The notes: a model not told the origin generated them from the sequence alone. Positions 45,174-54,071 are shown, counted from the stretch's first letter. The stretch: DNA of 64,000 bases from Solirubrobacterales bacterium (GCA_947474595.1 CANJIV010000002.1:62001-126000); one strand, 5' to 3'. Numbers and translations are program-made.

Positions 45174-46041
45174 AAAATCCTTTCTGCGTCTTTCGCCCGA
45201 GATTGCCGGCGTCAACTAGCTCTCGCATGCCTTGGTGAACATAGAAGCGGTCCCCGTATGAATCTTGTAGATACTCAGCCACTTTAAGGACGGTATCTAG
45301 GCCGACCAAGTCGGCAAGATAGAAGGGGCCCATCGGCGCGGCCTTTGATTCAGCGACGATGGCATCGATCTCGCCAACCTCAACGCCCTCCTCCTCTTGG
45401 ATCTTCCACAGTTCTGAAACCGCTGAGTTCAGGATGCGATTTACAACAAAGCCGGGGACCTCACTACAGCGAATCGGCGCCTTGCGGATCAACTGCGCAA
45501 AGGCTGTCGCACTCTGAAGGGTCTGCGACGATGTCTCATCCCCTTCGATGACTTCAACTAAGCGCATCACTGAGGCTGGATAGAAGAAATGAAAACCAAC
45601 AACCCTGTCGGGTCGGCTCGTCGCATAGGCGATCTCTGAGATCGATAGCGCCGAAGTGTTTGTAGCCAGGATTGCATGACCCGGCGTGCAGATATCGAGC
45701 TGAGCAAAGACGGACTGCTTGATCTCCATCTGCTCGGGTACAGCCTCAATCACGAAATCAACATCGCTGAACTCATCGTAGGAGGTGGTTGGGGTGATGC
45801 GCCCAATGATCTCCTGTGCGCGCTCTTGAGCCTGCTCTTGGGTGATCTTCTCCTTCTTGACTAGGCTCGCCAGCTGCGCCGCGGTTACCTCGCGGGCCTT
45901 GTCGAGTCCCCGGTCGACCGAGCCCTGGTCGACATCTTTAAGCACAACCGGAACGTCGGCTGCTGCGATCGCTTGGGCGATCTCGCCTCCCATCGTTCCT
46001 GCGCCTACAACCGCCGCCTTAAAAACGAACATATTGGTCAT
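45157..46041 (-). CDS. 3-hydroxyacyl-CoA (3-hydroxybutyryl-CoA) dehydrogenase
   Basis: Oxidises 3-hydroxyacyl-CoA with NAD in beta-oxidation or butyrate-type metabolism. The 294-aa protein opens with the NAD-binding GAGTMGGEIAQAIA. It carries the substrate region FHFFYPASVMRLVEVIEG (catalytic His) and VPGFVVNRILNS, and ends with the usual C-terminal domain LVGLDTVLKVAEYL ... NLGRKTQKGFYEH. ATG 46041 has AAAGGA a few nt upstream. It overlaps the fusion gene downstream by 17 nt, so the pair probably forms one complex. Confidence 0.95.
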   Translation of the reverse strand: MTNMFVFKAAVVGAGTMGGEIAQAIAAADVPVVLKDVDQGSVDRGLDKAREVTAAQLASLVKKEKITQEQAQERAQEIIGRITPTTSYDEFSDVDFVIEAVPEQMEIKQSVFAQLDICTPGHAILATNTSALSISEIAYATSRPDRVVGFHFFYPASVMRLVEVIEGDETSSQTLQSATAFAQLIRKAPIRCSEVPGFVVNRILNSAVSELWKIQEEEGVEVGEIDAIVAESKAAPMGPFYLADLVGLDTVLKVAEYLQDSYGDRFYVHQGMRELVDAGNLGRKTQKGFYEHAS

Positions 46042-46104
46042 CGATCCTTTGCCGGGGTGAATCCACGAGAGTGGTCAATATCAATTAGCTCTAAGTCTTG
46101 GAGG

Positions 46105-46563
46105 CTAGCGCAGTAGGTCGCGATCGGAGTCAAGCTCGCGCCCGAACCGTGCCAGCGTGCGGCCCAATGACTCTGCAATAGCTCGACGGACAAAAAGTAG
46201 ATCCAAGAGACCCTTTAGCGGATTGGAAGAGATAAGCCGGTAGTCGAGCTCAAGCGCTACTACCGTGCCGTCTTCGACCGCAGCGAAGGAGACCGACTGA
46301 ACGCCGTAGAGCTGGTCGTCTTGGACCTCGACTGACTGACCAGCGTGTGGCTCGTATCTGATCACGGTTTCGCTGACGCGTCCACGCCCTTGAGGGCCAG
46401 AGCGCCAGATGAGCGTCGAGCCAACCAGTGGCCAATCCTCTCCGCACTCAACCACCGCTGCAAAGCCATCGATGAACGCTGAGCGCCGCGACGAGTCATT
46501 CCAGAGCCGCTCAGCATCGCTGGGGCTCGCGTTGACCTCAAGCACAACGCGAGCCTTTCCCAT
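46105..46563 (-). CDS. SRPBCC-fold protein in beta-oxidation operon
   Basis: A 152-aa helix-grip protein. The N-terminal strand KARVVLEVNASPSDAERLW, SGPQGRGRVSETVIRYEPH, and a C-terminal amphipathic helix LDLLFVRRAIAESLGRTL are typical of polyketide-cyclase/START relatives. It has no obvious catalytic residues; it could bind an acyl-CoA or hydrophobic intermediate. It lies between the acyl-CoA dehydrogenase and the hydroxyacyl-CoA dehydrogenase with gaps of about 70 and 63 bp. Confidence 0.82.
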   Translation of the reverse strand: MGKARVVLEVNASPSDAERLWNDSSRRSAFIDGFAAVVECGEDWPLVGSTLIWRSGPQGRGRVSETVIRYEPHAGQSVEVQDDQLYGVQSVSFAAVEDGTVVALELDYRLISSNPLKGLLDLLFVRRAIAESLGRTLARFGRELDSDRDLLR

Positions 46564-46633
46564 TTACTCAGCGCTCGCAGCTGTGCTCATCGGTTAGATG
46601 ATGACAGCGCGCCGACCTGCTAGCCGACACTCT

Positions 46634-47800
46634 TTATTTAGCGCTGGGGGCCTGCGCCCGACTTGGCATCAATGTCTCGCGTGCGATCACAAGGCGCTGG
46701 ATCTGGGCCGTGCCTTCGTAGATCTGCATCAACTTGGCATCGCGCATCAGCTTCTCAACTGGATATTCCTTGATGTAGCCATACCCGCCGTAGACCTGAA
46801 CTGCGTCTGTGGCCGCCTTCATCGCTGCGTCGGCAGCAAACCGCTTGGCGTGCGAGGAGGCCAGAGTGTTGCTGCGTCCTTGGTCGAGCAGCGACGCTGA
46901 CTGCCACGTCAGCAGGCGCGCAGCCTCAACGTCAGTTGCCATGTCGGCGATGATGAACTGAATCGCCTGATGCATCGCGATCGGGACCCCGAATTGAACG
47001 CGCTCTTTGGAGTATTCGATCGCAAACTCCAAGGCCGCCCTAGCAATTCCGACAGCTATTGCCGCCACGCCTGGGCGCGTACGGTCAAGCGTTGTCATCG
47101 CCAGCTTAAACCCGGCATTCTCCTGCGCGAGCAGGTTCGCAGCCGGAACCTCGGTCTCATTGAATGTGATGGTCGCGGTGTTCGAAGCCCGCTGGCCCAT
47201 CTTGTCCTCCTTCTTGTCCACGGTAACCGTGTCATCGCGGGGGACGACGAAAGCTGAAATGCCGCGATGGCCGGCATCTTTGTCGGTCTTGGCGTAAACG
47301 GTGTAGAAGGAGGCGTAAGCGCCATTAGTGATGAAGCACTTTGACCCGTTGAGGACGTACTTATCGCCCTTGCGAACGGCCGTTGTGCGCATCCCTGAAA
47401 CGTCTGATCCAGCGTCAGGCTCGGTTAGGCAAAACGAGGCGAATAGTGGCTCTTCGGTCAGCATCCCGAGATACTTCTTCTTGGTCTCCTCCGAGCCACC
47501 GATCGTAATCGGCATTGCGGCCAATCCATTACAGGCGATCGATGTTCCGATGCCTGAGCATCCCCATCCAAGCTCTTCTTCGATCAAGATGCCCTCGAAA
47601 TGGGAGGCGCCCGGCCCCCCATACTGCTCAGGGATGCCGGAATTCATAATGCCGACTTCCCAAGCCTTCTTTAGTACCTCAGCCGGCCATGTGCCTTCCT
47701 TGTCGTACTCCCACGCGACGGGACGGATCTCTTTTGTCGCGAAGTCATGGGCCATCTCCTGCAGAGCTTTCTGTTCATCGGTGAGGGTGAAATCAACCAC
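46634..47800 (-). CDS. Acyl-CoA dehydrogenase
   Basis: FAD enzyme catalysing the first beta-oxidation step. From GTG 47800 (AAGGAG 8 nt upstream) the 388-aa protein has the family layout: alpha N-domain starting VVDFTLTDEQKALQEMA, the beta domain with CLTEPDAGSDVSG (FAD site), and the C-domain with the catalytic Glu region VQVYGGYGYIKEYPVEKLMRDAK (in parts; E in YEGTAQIQRL). Upstream in-frame codons are unsupported. First gene of the operon; a perfect TetR-like palindrome lies about 88 bp upstream. Confidence 0.95.
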   Translation of the reverse strand: MVDFTLTDEQKALQEMAHDFATKEIRPVAWEYDKEGTWPAEVLKKAWEVGIMNSGIPEQYGGPGASHFEGILIEEELGWGCSGIGTSIACNGLAAMPITIGGSEETKKKYLGMLTEEPLFASFCLTEPDAGSDVSGMRTTAVRKGDKYVLNGSKCFITNGAYASFYTVYAKTDKDAGHRGISAFVVPRDDTVTVDKKEDKMGQRASNTATITFNETEVPAANLLAQENAGFKLAMTTLDRTRPGVAAIAVGIARAALEFAIEYSKERVQFGVPIAMHQAIQFIIADMATDVEAARLLTWQSASLLDQGRSNTLASSHAKRFAADAAMKAATDAVQVYGGYGYIKEYPVEKLMRDAKLMQIYEGTAQIQRLVIARETLMPSRAQAPSAK

Positions 47801-47881
47801 GGTAGAGCTCCTTGTTTCGATAAAAGGTGGACTAATGCGGGCCGGAAAGAATCGCCAACAGCCGCTGCACATTGCGGCTTC

Positions 47882-47907
47882 AGTTTAGATTGACTGATCA
47901 GTCAATC
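47882..47907. promoter_or_regulatory. 20-bp perfect palindrome (TetR-type operator) plus adjacent -10-like TAAACT
   Basis: Positions 47888-47907 form an exact palindrome with core TTGACTGATCAGTCAA flanked by GA/TC. On the minus strand TAAACT abuts it (47882-47887), so a bound protein would cover the promoter spacer of the acyl-CoA dehydrogenase operon. Such TGACtgatcaGTCA sites are typical of TetR-family repressors of fatty-acid or CoA-ester pathways. No regulator gene is nearby. It could also act on the divergent gene at 48028. Confidence 0.7.
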
Positions 47908-48027
47908 TTCGCAATGCTAGCGCTTGGGGCTGTCGTTAGCAGCAAAGACAACCGGAATTGACATCTAGCCCGAGCAGATCTAGCCGCCGGGGCTACTCAA
48001 ATTGCTCGAGGTAGGTAGGCTGGCGCG

Positions 48028-48408
48028 ATGGCTGACGACCGCACTCTGCGCCGCTTTGAGCTTGAAGAGCTAGTTCTGCGACCCGGCACCTACTTCAACC
48101 CGCAGACCGAGATCCTGCTCACCGTCGATGACTCGTCCGAGATTGACACCGAAGTCTTCACCAAAAGCAAGCTTGCGGGAGCCGACTGGATCCTCGTGGC
48201 CGACGACCTAGCGGTAGACGAAACGCGACGAGACGAGATGCTCGACAGCTTTGCCAGCCAGTCTCAGCACACCTCGGCCAGCTCCACTGGCTTCGAGTCC
48301 GGTGACGATGAGCTCGACGATGATCTCGATCTCGACGAACTAGAGCCCGACGAGTTCGAGTCAGAGGGCCTAGGGTCCGAGCTCGACGATCTAAACGACG
48401 ACGAGTAG
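48028..48408 (+). CDS. Small acidic protein of unknown function
   Basis: A 126-aa protein with an ordered-looking first half (LEELVLRPGTYFNPQTEILLTVDDSSEID ... ADWILVADDL in parts) and an extremely acidic, probably disordered C-terminal half of Asp/Glu/Leu/Ser. The upstream region contains AGGTAGG 12 nt before the ATG. I do not recognise the family. It is divergent from the beta-oxidation operon. Such tails may act as nucleic-acid mimics, chaperone tails or ion binders, but nothing specific supports one. Confidence 0.7.
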   Translation: MADDRTLRRFELEELVLRPGTYFNPQTEILLTVDDSSEIDTEVFTKSKLAGADWILVADDLAVDETRRDEMLDSFASQSQHTSASSTGFESGDDELDDDLDLDELEPDEFESEGLGSELDDLNDDE

Positions 48409-48453
48409 GCAAGCGGCGATCGCCCTAGTCAGCAAAACCCTAAGCCGAGTCCG

Positions 48454-49605
48454 CTAGGCGAAGAAGAAGGCGACTGCCAAGACCAAGTAGCAGGCCAGTA
48501 GCTGAATGCCCTCAAACCAGGTCGACTCGCCTCTGTTTGTGATGTTGATTGCGATCAGGACCGAGAGCAGTAGCGCTCCGAGCTCGAAGCCGTTAAAGAC
48601 GAGTGCCATCGGATGGGGGCCGATCAGGAACGAAGCCACCACCACTACAGGAGCGGCGAAGAGTGCTATCTGAGCGCCTGAACCAATCGCGATATTGACA
48701 GCAAGGTCCATCTTGTCCTTAGCCGCGACAGCGACCGCCACCCAGTGCTCTGCTGCGTTGCCAACGATGGCGATCACGATGGCGCCGATGAAGAACTCAC
48801 TGAGGCCGATCGAAGAAGAGGCCGCCGAGACTGACCCTACGAGGATCTCCGACATCACCCCGACGCCGGCACCTGCGATTGCCAAGGCGCCCACGGACTT
48901 ACGAACCGACCACGGCCCCCCTCGCCCCTTATCGTCGGCTTCCTCTAACACTGCAGCTGCGGGATTAAACAGGTCACGGTGAGTTCTAAGCGAGAAGATC
49001 AAGCCGGCAATGTAAGTCAAGATCAAGACGCCTGCCACGCCAAGGGAGAGGTACTCGACATCGGAGCCGAAGTTCACTATCTCGTCGCTGGGCGATGGCA
49101 ACCCCTGCCCGTCTACTAGCTCAAAGATCGCCGGCATCGCCAAGGCCACAACAGCCAAGAGCAGCATCGACGACTGTGCGCCGGCGGCGGCTCGGTTAAA
49201 GAACTGGCGCTCGCGGCCAAGGCCACCGATAAACATCGCGGCGCCTAGGACGAGCAAGATGTTGCCTAGAATTGAGCCTATTAGAGAGGCTTTTACGACC
49301 TCTTGAAGGCCAGCCTCCAATGCGAATAGACAGATAATCAGCTCTGGAGCGTTACCGAACGTGACATTGAGTAGTCCGCCTATCCCGGGCCCGGCGCGCT
49401 CGGCAAGCTCCTCGGTCGCCCGGCCCATCAACGCCGCAGTCGGTATTACTCCAGCAGCAGAGATAAAAAAGATCAGCACAGGGCCAGCATTTGCTAGGTC
49501 AAGCAGAATCGCGAGCGGAATGGCTGGAACCAACAAATATGGCCAGCCGCTGCCACTAAGCAAGAAGCCAGCAAGGCCAGAACGCCCCTCAGGTGTCTTA
49601 TTCAC
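48454..49605 (-). CDS. Calcium/proton exchanger (CaCA/CAX family)
   Basis: A 383-aa integral membrane cation exchanger. About eleven hydrophobic helices carry the two alpha-repeats: GLLNVTFGNAPELIICLFAL in the first half and FIGAIVIAIVGNAAEHWVAV in the second, each with the metal-binding GNAxE. These export Ca2+ in exchange for H+. GTG 49605 begins the protein. Neighbours give no further clue to its regulation. Confidence 0.93.
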   Translation of the reverse strand: MNKTPEGRSGLAGFLLSGSGWPYLLVPAIPLAILLDLANAGPVLIFFISAAGVIPTAALMGRATEELAERAGPGIGGLLNVTFGNAPELIICLFALEAGLQEVVKASLIGSILGNILLVLGAAMFIGGLGRERQFFNRAAAGAQSSMLLLAVVALAMPAIFELVDGQGLPSPSDEIVNFGSDVEYLSLGVAGVLILTYIAGLIFSLRTHRDLFNPAAAVLEEADDKGRGGPWSVRKSVGALAIAGAGVGVMSEILVGSVSAASSSIGLSEFFIGAIVIAIVGNAAEHWVAVAVAAKDKMDLAVNIAIGSGAQIALFAAPVVVVASFLIGPHPMALVFNGFELGALLLSVLIAINITNRGESTWFEGIQLLACYLVLAVAFFFA

Positions 49606-49718
49606 TTTTCGCCGCGCACTATGGATTTAGTAGATCGGCGCCATCTTTGGGCCTTGGTGATGCGATTGCGGGCACTGCCGAAAGAGGCCAAATCTGAATA
49701 GTGCACTTCAGCACCGCT

Positions 49719-50651
49719 TTATCCGCCGCTGCCTTCCAAGGCTCCCGTGAGACCGCCGAGGCCGATCGTCTTGAGCACGCCGGAGAGGTCTGAGAATGGC
49801 TTGGCGTTAGCAGGAGCCTTAATCGTCTGAGGAACATTGACCTCGCTGAGATCGACCGTTACGCCCAAGGCCCCCACTCTTCCCTTGGAATCCTTGACCT
49901 CGATCTCAATCACGAGTCGCCGCAGAATCTTGTCGTCCTTGCCGGTGTAAACGTCAAATGTCGCGCTAGTGATCGCCTTTTGTAGTGCAGAGAGCTCTTG
50001 GGCGCTCAAGCTTTGTGGTATCTGCTCGATCGCTCCCGTGACCGAGGAGGCCTTGCCCAACACAGTAGTTAGACCGTTGAGCAGCTTGGGAATGTCGATC
50101 GCTGCGTTAACCTGAATCGTCTCGGTGTCGCCGATCGTTTTGTTGCCCTTAACCGTCGCATCCTTAAGCCAGTCACGGGGGTCTATGCCAAGCGTCGCGA
50201 GAATCTGATTGCTTTTGGTCTTGTCGGCTTGGGCTTGGGACTGGGCGAACCCTTTTTCAAACGATGCGAAGGTCTTTGGACTCAGCTCGTAGCTCTGCCC
50301 GCCGAAGCTCACAAACGCACCGTCGCCGGTTGATAGGAGGCCGACCCCGATTGATTGGCCTGACATCCCGAGCGTGATTTTAAAGTCAAACTTTGGAAGC
50401 TTGTTCTCGCCCTGCCCCTCGAACGGTCCGGCAAGCTTGATCTTCAGCGGCCCGTTGATACCTGCGGTACCTTTGGAATCGACCGCGATCAAAATGCCAA
50501 GCTTGCCGCTCTTGATTGGCGCCTTTGACCCGAACGTCTGATCGATCAGTTTCGTTGGATCCTCACTAGCACCGCAACCGCTAGAAGCGATCGCCGCGAC
50601 CGCCCCTATTAAGGCGAGTGCGACTGGGAACTGGCGGAGATGTCGGAGCAC
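49719..50651 (-). CDS. Predicted lipoprotein (LppX/LprG-like size and style)
   Basis: A 310-aa exported protein. An N-terminal hydrophobic stretch FPVALALIGAVAAIASSGC leads to a lipobox-like SSGC, suggesting a lipid-anchored extracytoplasmic protein. The mature part is beta-rich, with repeating hydrophobic strands and helices such as PKTFASFEKGFAQSQAQ. It resembles LppX/LprG-type lipid carriers in size and layout, but I have no diagnostic motif. GTG 50651 is preferred to the upstream TTG 50693. It is divergent from the epimerase-like gene, and start codons are about 100 bp apart. Confidence 0.75.
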   Translation of the reverse strand: MLRHLRQFPVALALIGAVAAIASSGCGASEDPTKLIDQTFGSKAPIKSGKLGILIAVDSKGTAGINGPLKIKLAGPFEGQGENKLPKFDFKITLGMSGQSIGVGLLSTGDGAFVSFGGQSYELSPKTFASFEKGFAQSQAQADKTKSNQILATLGIDPRDWLKDATVKGNKTIGDTETIQVNAAIDIPKLLNGLTTVLGKASSVTGAIEQIPQSLSAQELSALQKAITSATFDVYTGKDDKILRRLVIEIEVKDSKGRVGALGVTVDLSEVNVPQTIKAPANAKPFSDLSGVLKTIGLGGLTGALEGSGG

Positions 50652-50751
50652 GAGTTTTGATTCTCTCAGATGCGGCAGACCTAAGCAGATCAATCAGAAG
50701 AGTTTCTAATAACTGCCGTGCTACAGACGTCGCACGCGTACCATTAGCCTC

Positions 50752-52200
50752 GTGCGTTTGATTCACAGTGCAGCGCTCGCGCTCATCCTCGCCCTCGCCG
50801 CTCCTGGCGCTGCCCTTGGTGATCGCGTCACTGTGCTCGATGGCCCCGGTCTGACCCATCTGCGCAACGACCCTTTCTTGACGTCGACACCCGAGCCGCC
50901 GCCCCCTTGGGACGCGATATCCAGCTCGCCCGCTTCAGCTAAATATTCGCGGGTCAACTTGGGCCCGTCGATCCCAATAGCGCTGGCCAAGCTGCGCGAC
51001 TCTTCGGCAATCAGCGCAGCCGAGTACGCCTCGCGCATAGCCTCTTACAACAAAGCGTTGCGTAGTCGCGACACCCTCTCTGGCACGCGCCGCCAAGAAC
51101 TCCAGTCAGTCCTCAACAACACCGACTTCCTGGCTTCGTCTGGTCGGCTGATTGCGTCGAGGTTGCCCGCAGTCTTTCTAACACTCGATCGCAACCGTGA
51201 GTGGTGGACCTCGGGAACCTTGCTCCACAGCGGCGATCGCATCAGCTTCAAAGGGAGCCCGCTGATCTTTCAGTACTACCCTGGGGAGGGAGTCCAACTC
51301 CAAGTATTGGCCAACTTTGGTCGAGCCAATGGCCTCTGGGAGGGCGGGTTCAACGACTCGCTACGAGAGTTGTTAGACGATCTCCTACCGCTCGCCGCCA
51401 AGCGCGGCGGGGGTATCGCTTGGGAGTACTACTTTCACTTCGGCGGCGGACGGCCGCCTTGGGTCAGTGGGATGGCTCAAGGGACGGCGATCCAAGCCCT
51501 TTCACGCGCAGCAGTGAGGCTGTCGCAACCCGCTTATCTCGAGGCCGCCAAACAGGCGTTACCCCTCTTCTCTGTTGATGCTCCAACCGGGGTTCGTGTC
51601 CGCATCGGTGATGGGGTCCACTACGCGCTCTACTCCTTCGCCCCCGAATATCGAGTGATCAACGGCTTCCTGCAGGCATTGGTTGGTCTCCATGACATGG
51701 CGACGATCGGCCAAAGCAAGCAGGCCTTGGCGCTCTTTGAAATCGGTGACCGCGAGGCTCGGCGTGAGTTACCTAATTACAACACTGGCTCTTGGTCGAT
51801 GTATGACCAGGTCAGTGAATCCGACCTCGCCTACCACGAGTTGGTTACTGGCTTCCTCACAAACCTCTGTACTCGTACCGCTACACCGCTCTACTGCTCT
51901 ACCGCTACCGCGTTCACTCGATACGAGCATCAGCCGCCGAAATTGGCACTGATAACCAGCCACGCTAAGCCGGGTAGCGCTGGTCGCCTCTACTTCCGCG
52001 TCTCAAAAGTCTCCCGCGTCTCGATGACAGTGCAACGCGGGAAGAAAGTCTTTCTGTCGACGAGCGCCAAAGTGTCGGGCGGGAGCCACTTCTACACTTG
52101 GAAGGCGCCTGCGGGAAGAGGTACCGCTACGGTCCGCATGACCGCTACGGATCTAGCTGGCAATCGATACAGCACCACAGCGCTCCTGCCCATCAGGTAA
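50752..52200 (+). CDS. Secreted D-glucuronyl C5-epimerase-like protein
   Basis: A 482-aa exported protein with a signal peptide (about 1-23) and a helical (alpha/alpha)-barrel region typical of the glucuronyl C5-epimerase C-terminal family. The diagnostic stretch is APEYRVINGFLQALVGLHDM ... YNTGSWSMYD (in parts), with conserved Tyr/Trp, plus IFQYYPGEGVQLQVLANFGRANGLW earlier (in parts). A beta-rich domain at the C-terminus (about 400-482) looks immunoglobulin-like. It would epimerise uronic acids in an extracellular polysaccharide. The substrate is unknown, and related lyases cannot be excluded. Confidence 0.8.
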   Translation: MRLIHSAALALILALAAPGAALGDRVTVLDGPGLTHLRNDPFLTSTPEPPPPWDAISSSPASAKYSRVNLGPSIPIALAKLRDSSAISAAEYASRIASYNKALRSRDTLSGTRRQELQSVLNNTDFLASSGRLIASRLPAVFLTLDRNREWWTSGTLLHSGDRISFKGSPLIFQYYPGEGVQLQVLANFGRANGLWEGGFNDSLRELLDDLLPLAAKRGGGIAWEYYFHFGGGRPPWVSGMAQGTAIQALSRAAVRLSQPAYLEAAKQALPLFSVDAPTGVRVRIGDGVHYALYSFAPEYRVINGFLQALVGLHDMATIGQSKQALALFEIGDREARRELPNYNTGSWSMYDQVSESDLAYHELVTGFLTNLCTRTATPLYCSTATAFTRYEHQPPKLALITSHAKPGSAGRLYFRVSKVSRVSMTVQRGKKVFLSTSAKVSGGSHFYTWKAPAGRGTATVRMTATDLAGNRYSTTALLPIR

Positions 52201-52212
52201 TACTCAAAGGTG

Positions 52213-53424
52213 ATGGCAGCCTCCTTCAACGCCCCACCGCGGACGATCCTCTATATGGGAAAGGGGGGCGTAGGAAAGACTTCTGTTGCTGCGGCGACTG
52301 CCCGGCGCTGCGCGGCCAGCGGCCTACGCACCCTGATCCTCTCAACCGACCCCGCTCACAGCCTCTCCGACGCGTTGGAGGTCGAGTTAAGCGACCTCCC
52401 AGCAGAGATCGGCGACCGCCTCTGGGGGCAGGAGATCCATTCCCAAGCTCAGATCGATCGCAACTGGGCGGCAGCTAGCTCGTGGCTAAGTCAGATCCTC
52501 ATCCAACAAGGAGTTAATCCGATCGCGGCAGGGGAGCTGGCGGTCCCGCCTGGCGCAGACGAACTCTTCGCCCTACTGGCGCTAAAAAGTCATCATGAGA
52601 GCGGCGAATACGACGTAATCGTCGTCGACTGCGCACCGACCGGCGAGACTCTGCGGCTGCTCTCATTTCCAGATGTCGCCAGTTGGTGGACGGAGAAGCT
52701 CTCTCGCGGTGATCGCCAGATCTTTGGCTCCGCTCGGCCTTTTATCCAGAGCATGCTCGATATTCGCCTACCTGACCAGGAGGTACTCGCCGACGTTCAC
52801 AGGCTCGTGGGCAATCTCGTCGCTATGAATGAGATCCTGCGCGACCGCCAACACGCCTCTATTCGACTTGTTATGACGCCCGAGAGAATGGTGATAAGCG
52901 AGGCGATGCGCACTTTCACCTACCTGAACCTATATGGGTTCCTCACCGATGCGGTGATAGTCAACCGCGTTTTTCCGGTCGAAGTTGATGGGACCTACTT
53001 TGCAGCGTGGCGTGGGCGCCAGCAAGAGCAGCTCTCATCAGTCCAATCAGGCTTCACCCCTGTGCCAATTTTGCATGCCCCTTACTTCGCCGAAGAGGTC
53101 GTAGGCGTCGAGATGCTTGACCGCCTTGGAGATGTGCTTTTTGGCGACCGCGACGCTGCCGGCGTAATGCACGACTCACCTGGGCGTGAACTGACCATCG
53201 GCGCCGACTCTGCGACTCTGCGACTGGATCTTCCTTTCGCCGAGCGCGAGCAAATCTCACTAAAGAAGATCGGCGCCCAGCTAATTGTCAGCGCCGGCGA
53301 GCAGAGGCGAACTATCATGCTGCCACCCGCATTGGCAGGCCACACCGCCACCGAAGCAAAGTTTGCCGATGGCGCCCTACTGGTGACACTTCATGACCCC
53401 AACCGAGCAACCAAAGATGGCTAA
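52213..53424 (+). CDS. ArsA/Get3-type ATPase with C-terminal small-heat-shock-like domain
   Basis: A 403-aa P-loop ATPase. The deviant Walker A MGKGGVGKTSVAAATA, switch I STDPAHSLSDAL and switch II DCAPTGETLRLLSFPD are those of the ArsA/Get3 family. Residues about 335-403 (LDLPFAEREQISLKKIGAQL ... ADGALLVTLHD in parts) match an HSP20/alpha-crystallin-like domain known to be fused to bacterial ArsA relatives. It lacks the second ATPase repeat of true ArsA, and no arsenic genes are nearby, so a protein-targeting or chaperone role is more likely (inference). GTG 52210 precedes ATG 52213. The stop overlaps the next gene by 8 nt. Confidence 0.9.
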   Translation: MAASFNAPPRTILYMGKGGVGKTSVAAATARRCAASGLRTLILSTDPAHSLSDALEVELSDLPAEIGDRLWGQEIHSQAQIDRNWAAASSWLSQILIQQGVNPIAAGELAVPPGADELFALLALKSHHESGEYDVIVVDCAPTGETLRLLSFPDVASWWTEKLSRGDRQIFGSARPFIQSMLDIRLPDQEVLADVHRLVGNLVAMNEILRDRQHASIRLVMTPERMVISEAMRTFTYLNLYGFLTDAVIVNRVFPVEVDGTYFAAWRGRQQEQLSSVQSGFTPVPILHAPYFAEEVVGVEMLDRLGDVLFGDRDAAGVMHDSPGRELTIGADSATLRLDLPFAEREQISLKKIGAQLIVSAGEQRRTIMLPPALAGHTATEAKFADGALLVTLHDPNRATKDG

Positions 53425-53782
53425 AGACAACGCCAACTCCTCTGTAGATCAAGCCGACCTACTTCGCAAGAGCATTCAGGCTGCCACCGACGCCGCCCAA
53501 CGCCTCGCCGACAGCGTGACCGGCGGTGAGTGGGATCCAGGCAGACCGCCACGGCGCGGCTACGCGGTGCCTGATCAAGACCAGACCTCTACCCCCACAG
53601 ATTCACTCGCGGCATTTCTAGAGATCGCGCGGCTATCGCTACCGCCCGATCTCGCCGCGCAGTTCGCCGAGCTCATCAAGGAGCTGCTCTTGGCGCTTAA
53701 GGCTCTAGCCGAATGGGCTCTCGATAGCCTCTCCCAAGGGACCGACGCCGCTGCCGACATACAGGAGATACCGATCACCTAA
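53417..53782 (+). CDS. Unknown 121-aa protein coupled to the ArsA-like ATPase
   Basis: I do not recognise the family. ATG 53417 lies in an 8-nt overlap with the ATPase stop (ATGGCTAA), so the two are probably co-translated. The first half is polar and Pro-rich with RPPRRGYAVPD. The second half has long amphipathic to hydrophobic helices (LPPDLAAQFAELIKELLLAL, ALAEWALDSL) that could bind a membrane or another protein. No signal peptide. It could be an ATPase partner or client (inference). Confidence 0.72.
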   Translation: MAKDNANSSVDQADLLRKSIQAATDAAQRLADSVTGGEWDPGRPPRRGYAVPDQDQTSTPTDSLAAFLEIARLSLPPDLAAQFAELIKELLLALKALAEWALDSLSQGTDAAADIQEIPIT

Positions 53783-53831
53783 AAGCGACCCTGTCGCAGC
53801 GACGGGTCGCCCGCTTACAATCGCAGTTGGA

Positions 53832-54071
53832 ATGAGTGAAGGCGCCGAGCGAATTAGAACCCTGCTACTACGGGCAGACAACGTCCTCAAGCATGCTGGG
53901 TCAGCGAACGGCCAAATCTCCCAAGCCCGTCTCGTTCGGGCTCGCGAGGCGTTATTAGAGGCGCAGTCGGTAGCAACACAACCAGGTGTCGACCTGAGGG
54001 TCGCTGAGCTCGTGCAACGGCGACTAGCTGGACTCGATGCGCTAGAAGGACGCGAGCTTAATGGCGAGTGA
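53832..54071 (+). CDS. Small helical protein of unknown function
   Basis: A 79-aa, mostly alpha-helical, charged protein (RIRTLLLRADNVLKHA, then REALLEAQSVA). ATG 53832 and the 11-nt overlap with the next gene suggest it belongs to the ArsA-like operon. No known domain recognised. Confidence 0.6.
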   Translation: MSEGAERIRTLLLRADNVLKHAGSANGQISQARLVRAREALLEAQSVATQPGVDLRVAELVQRRLAGLDALEGRELNGE

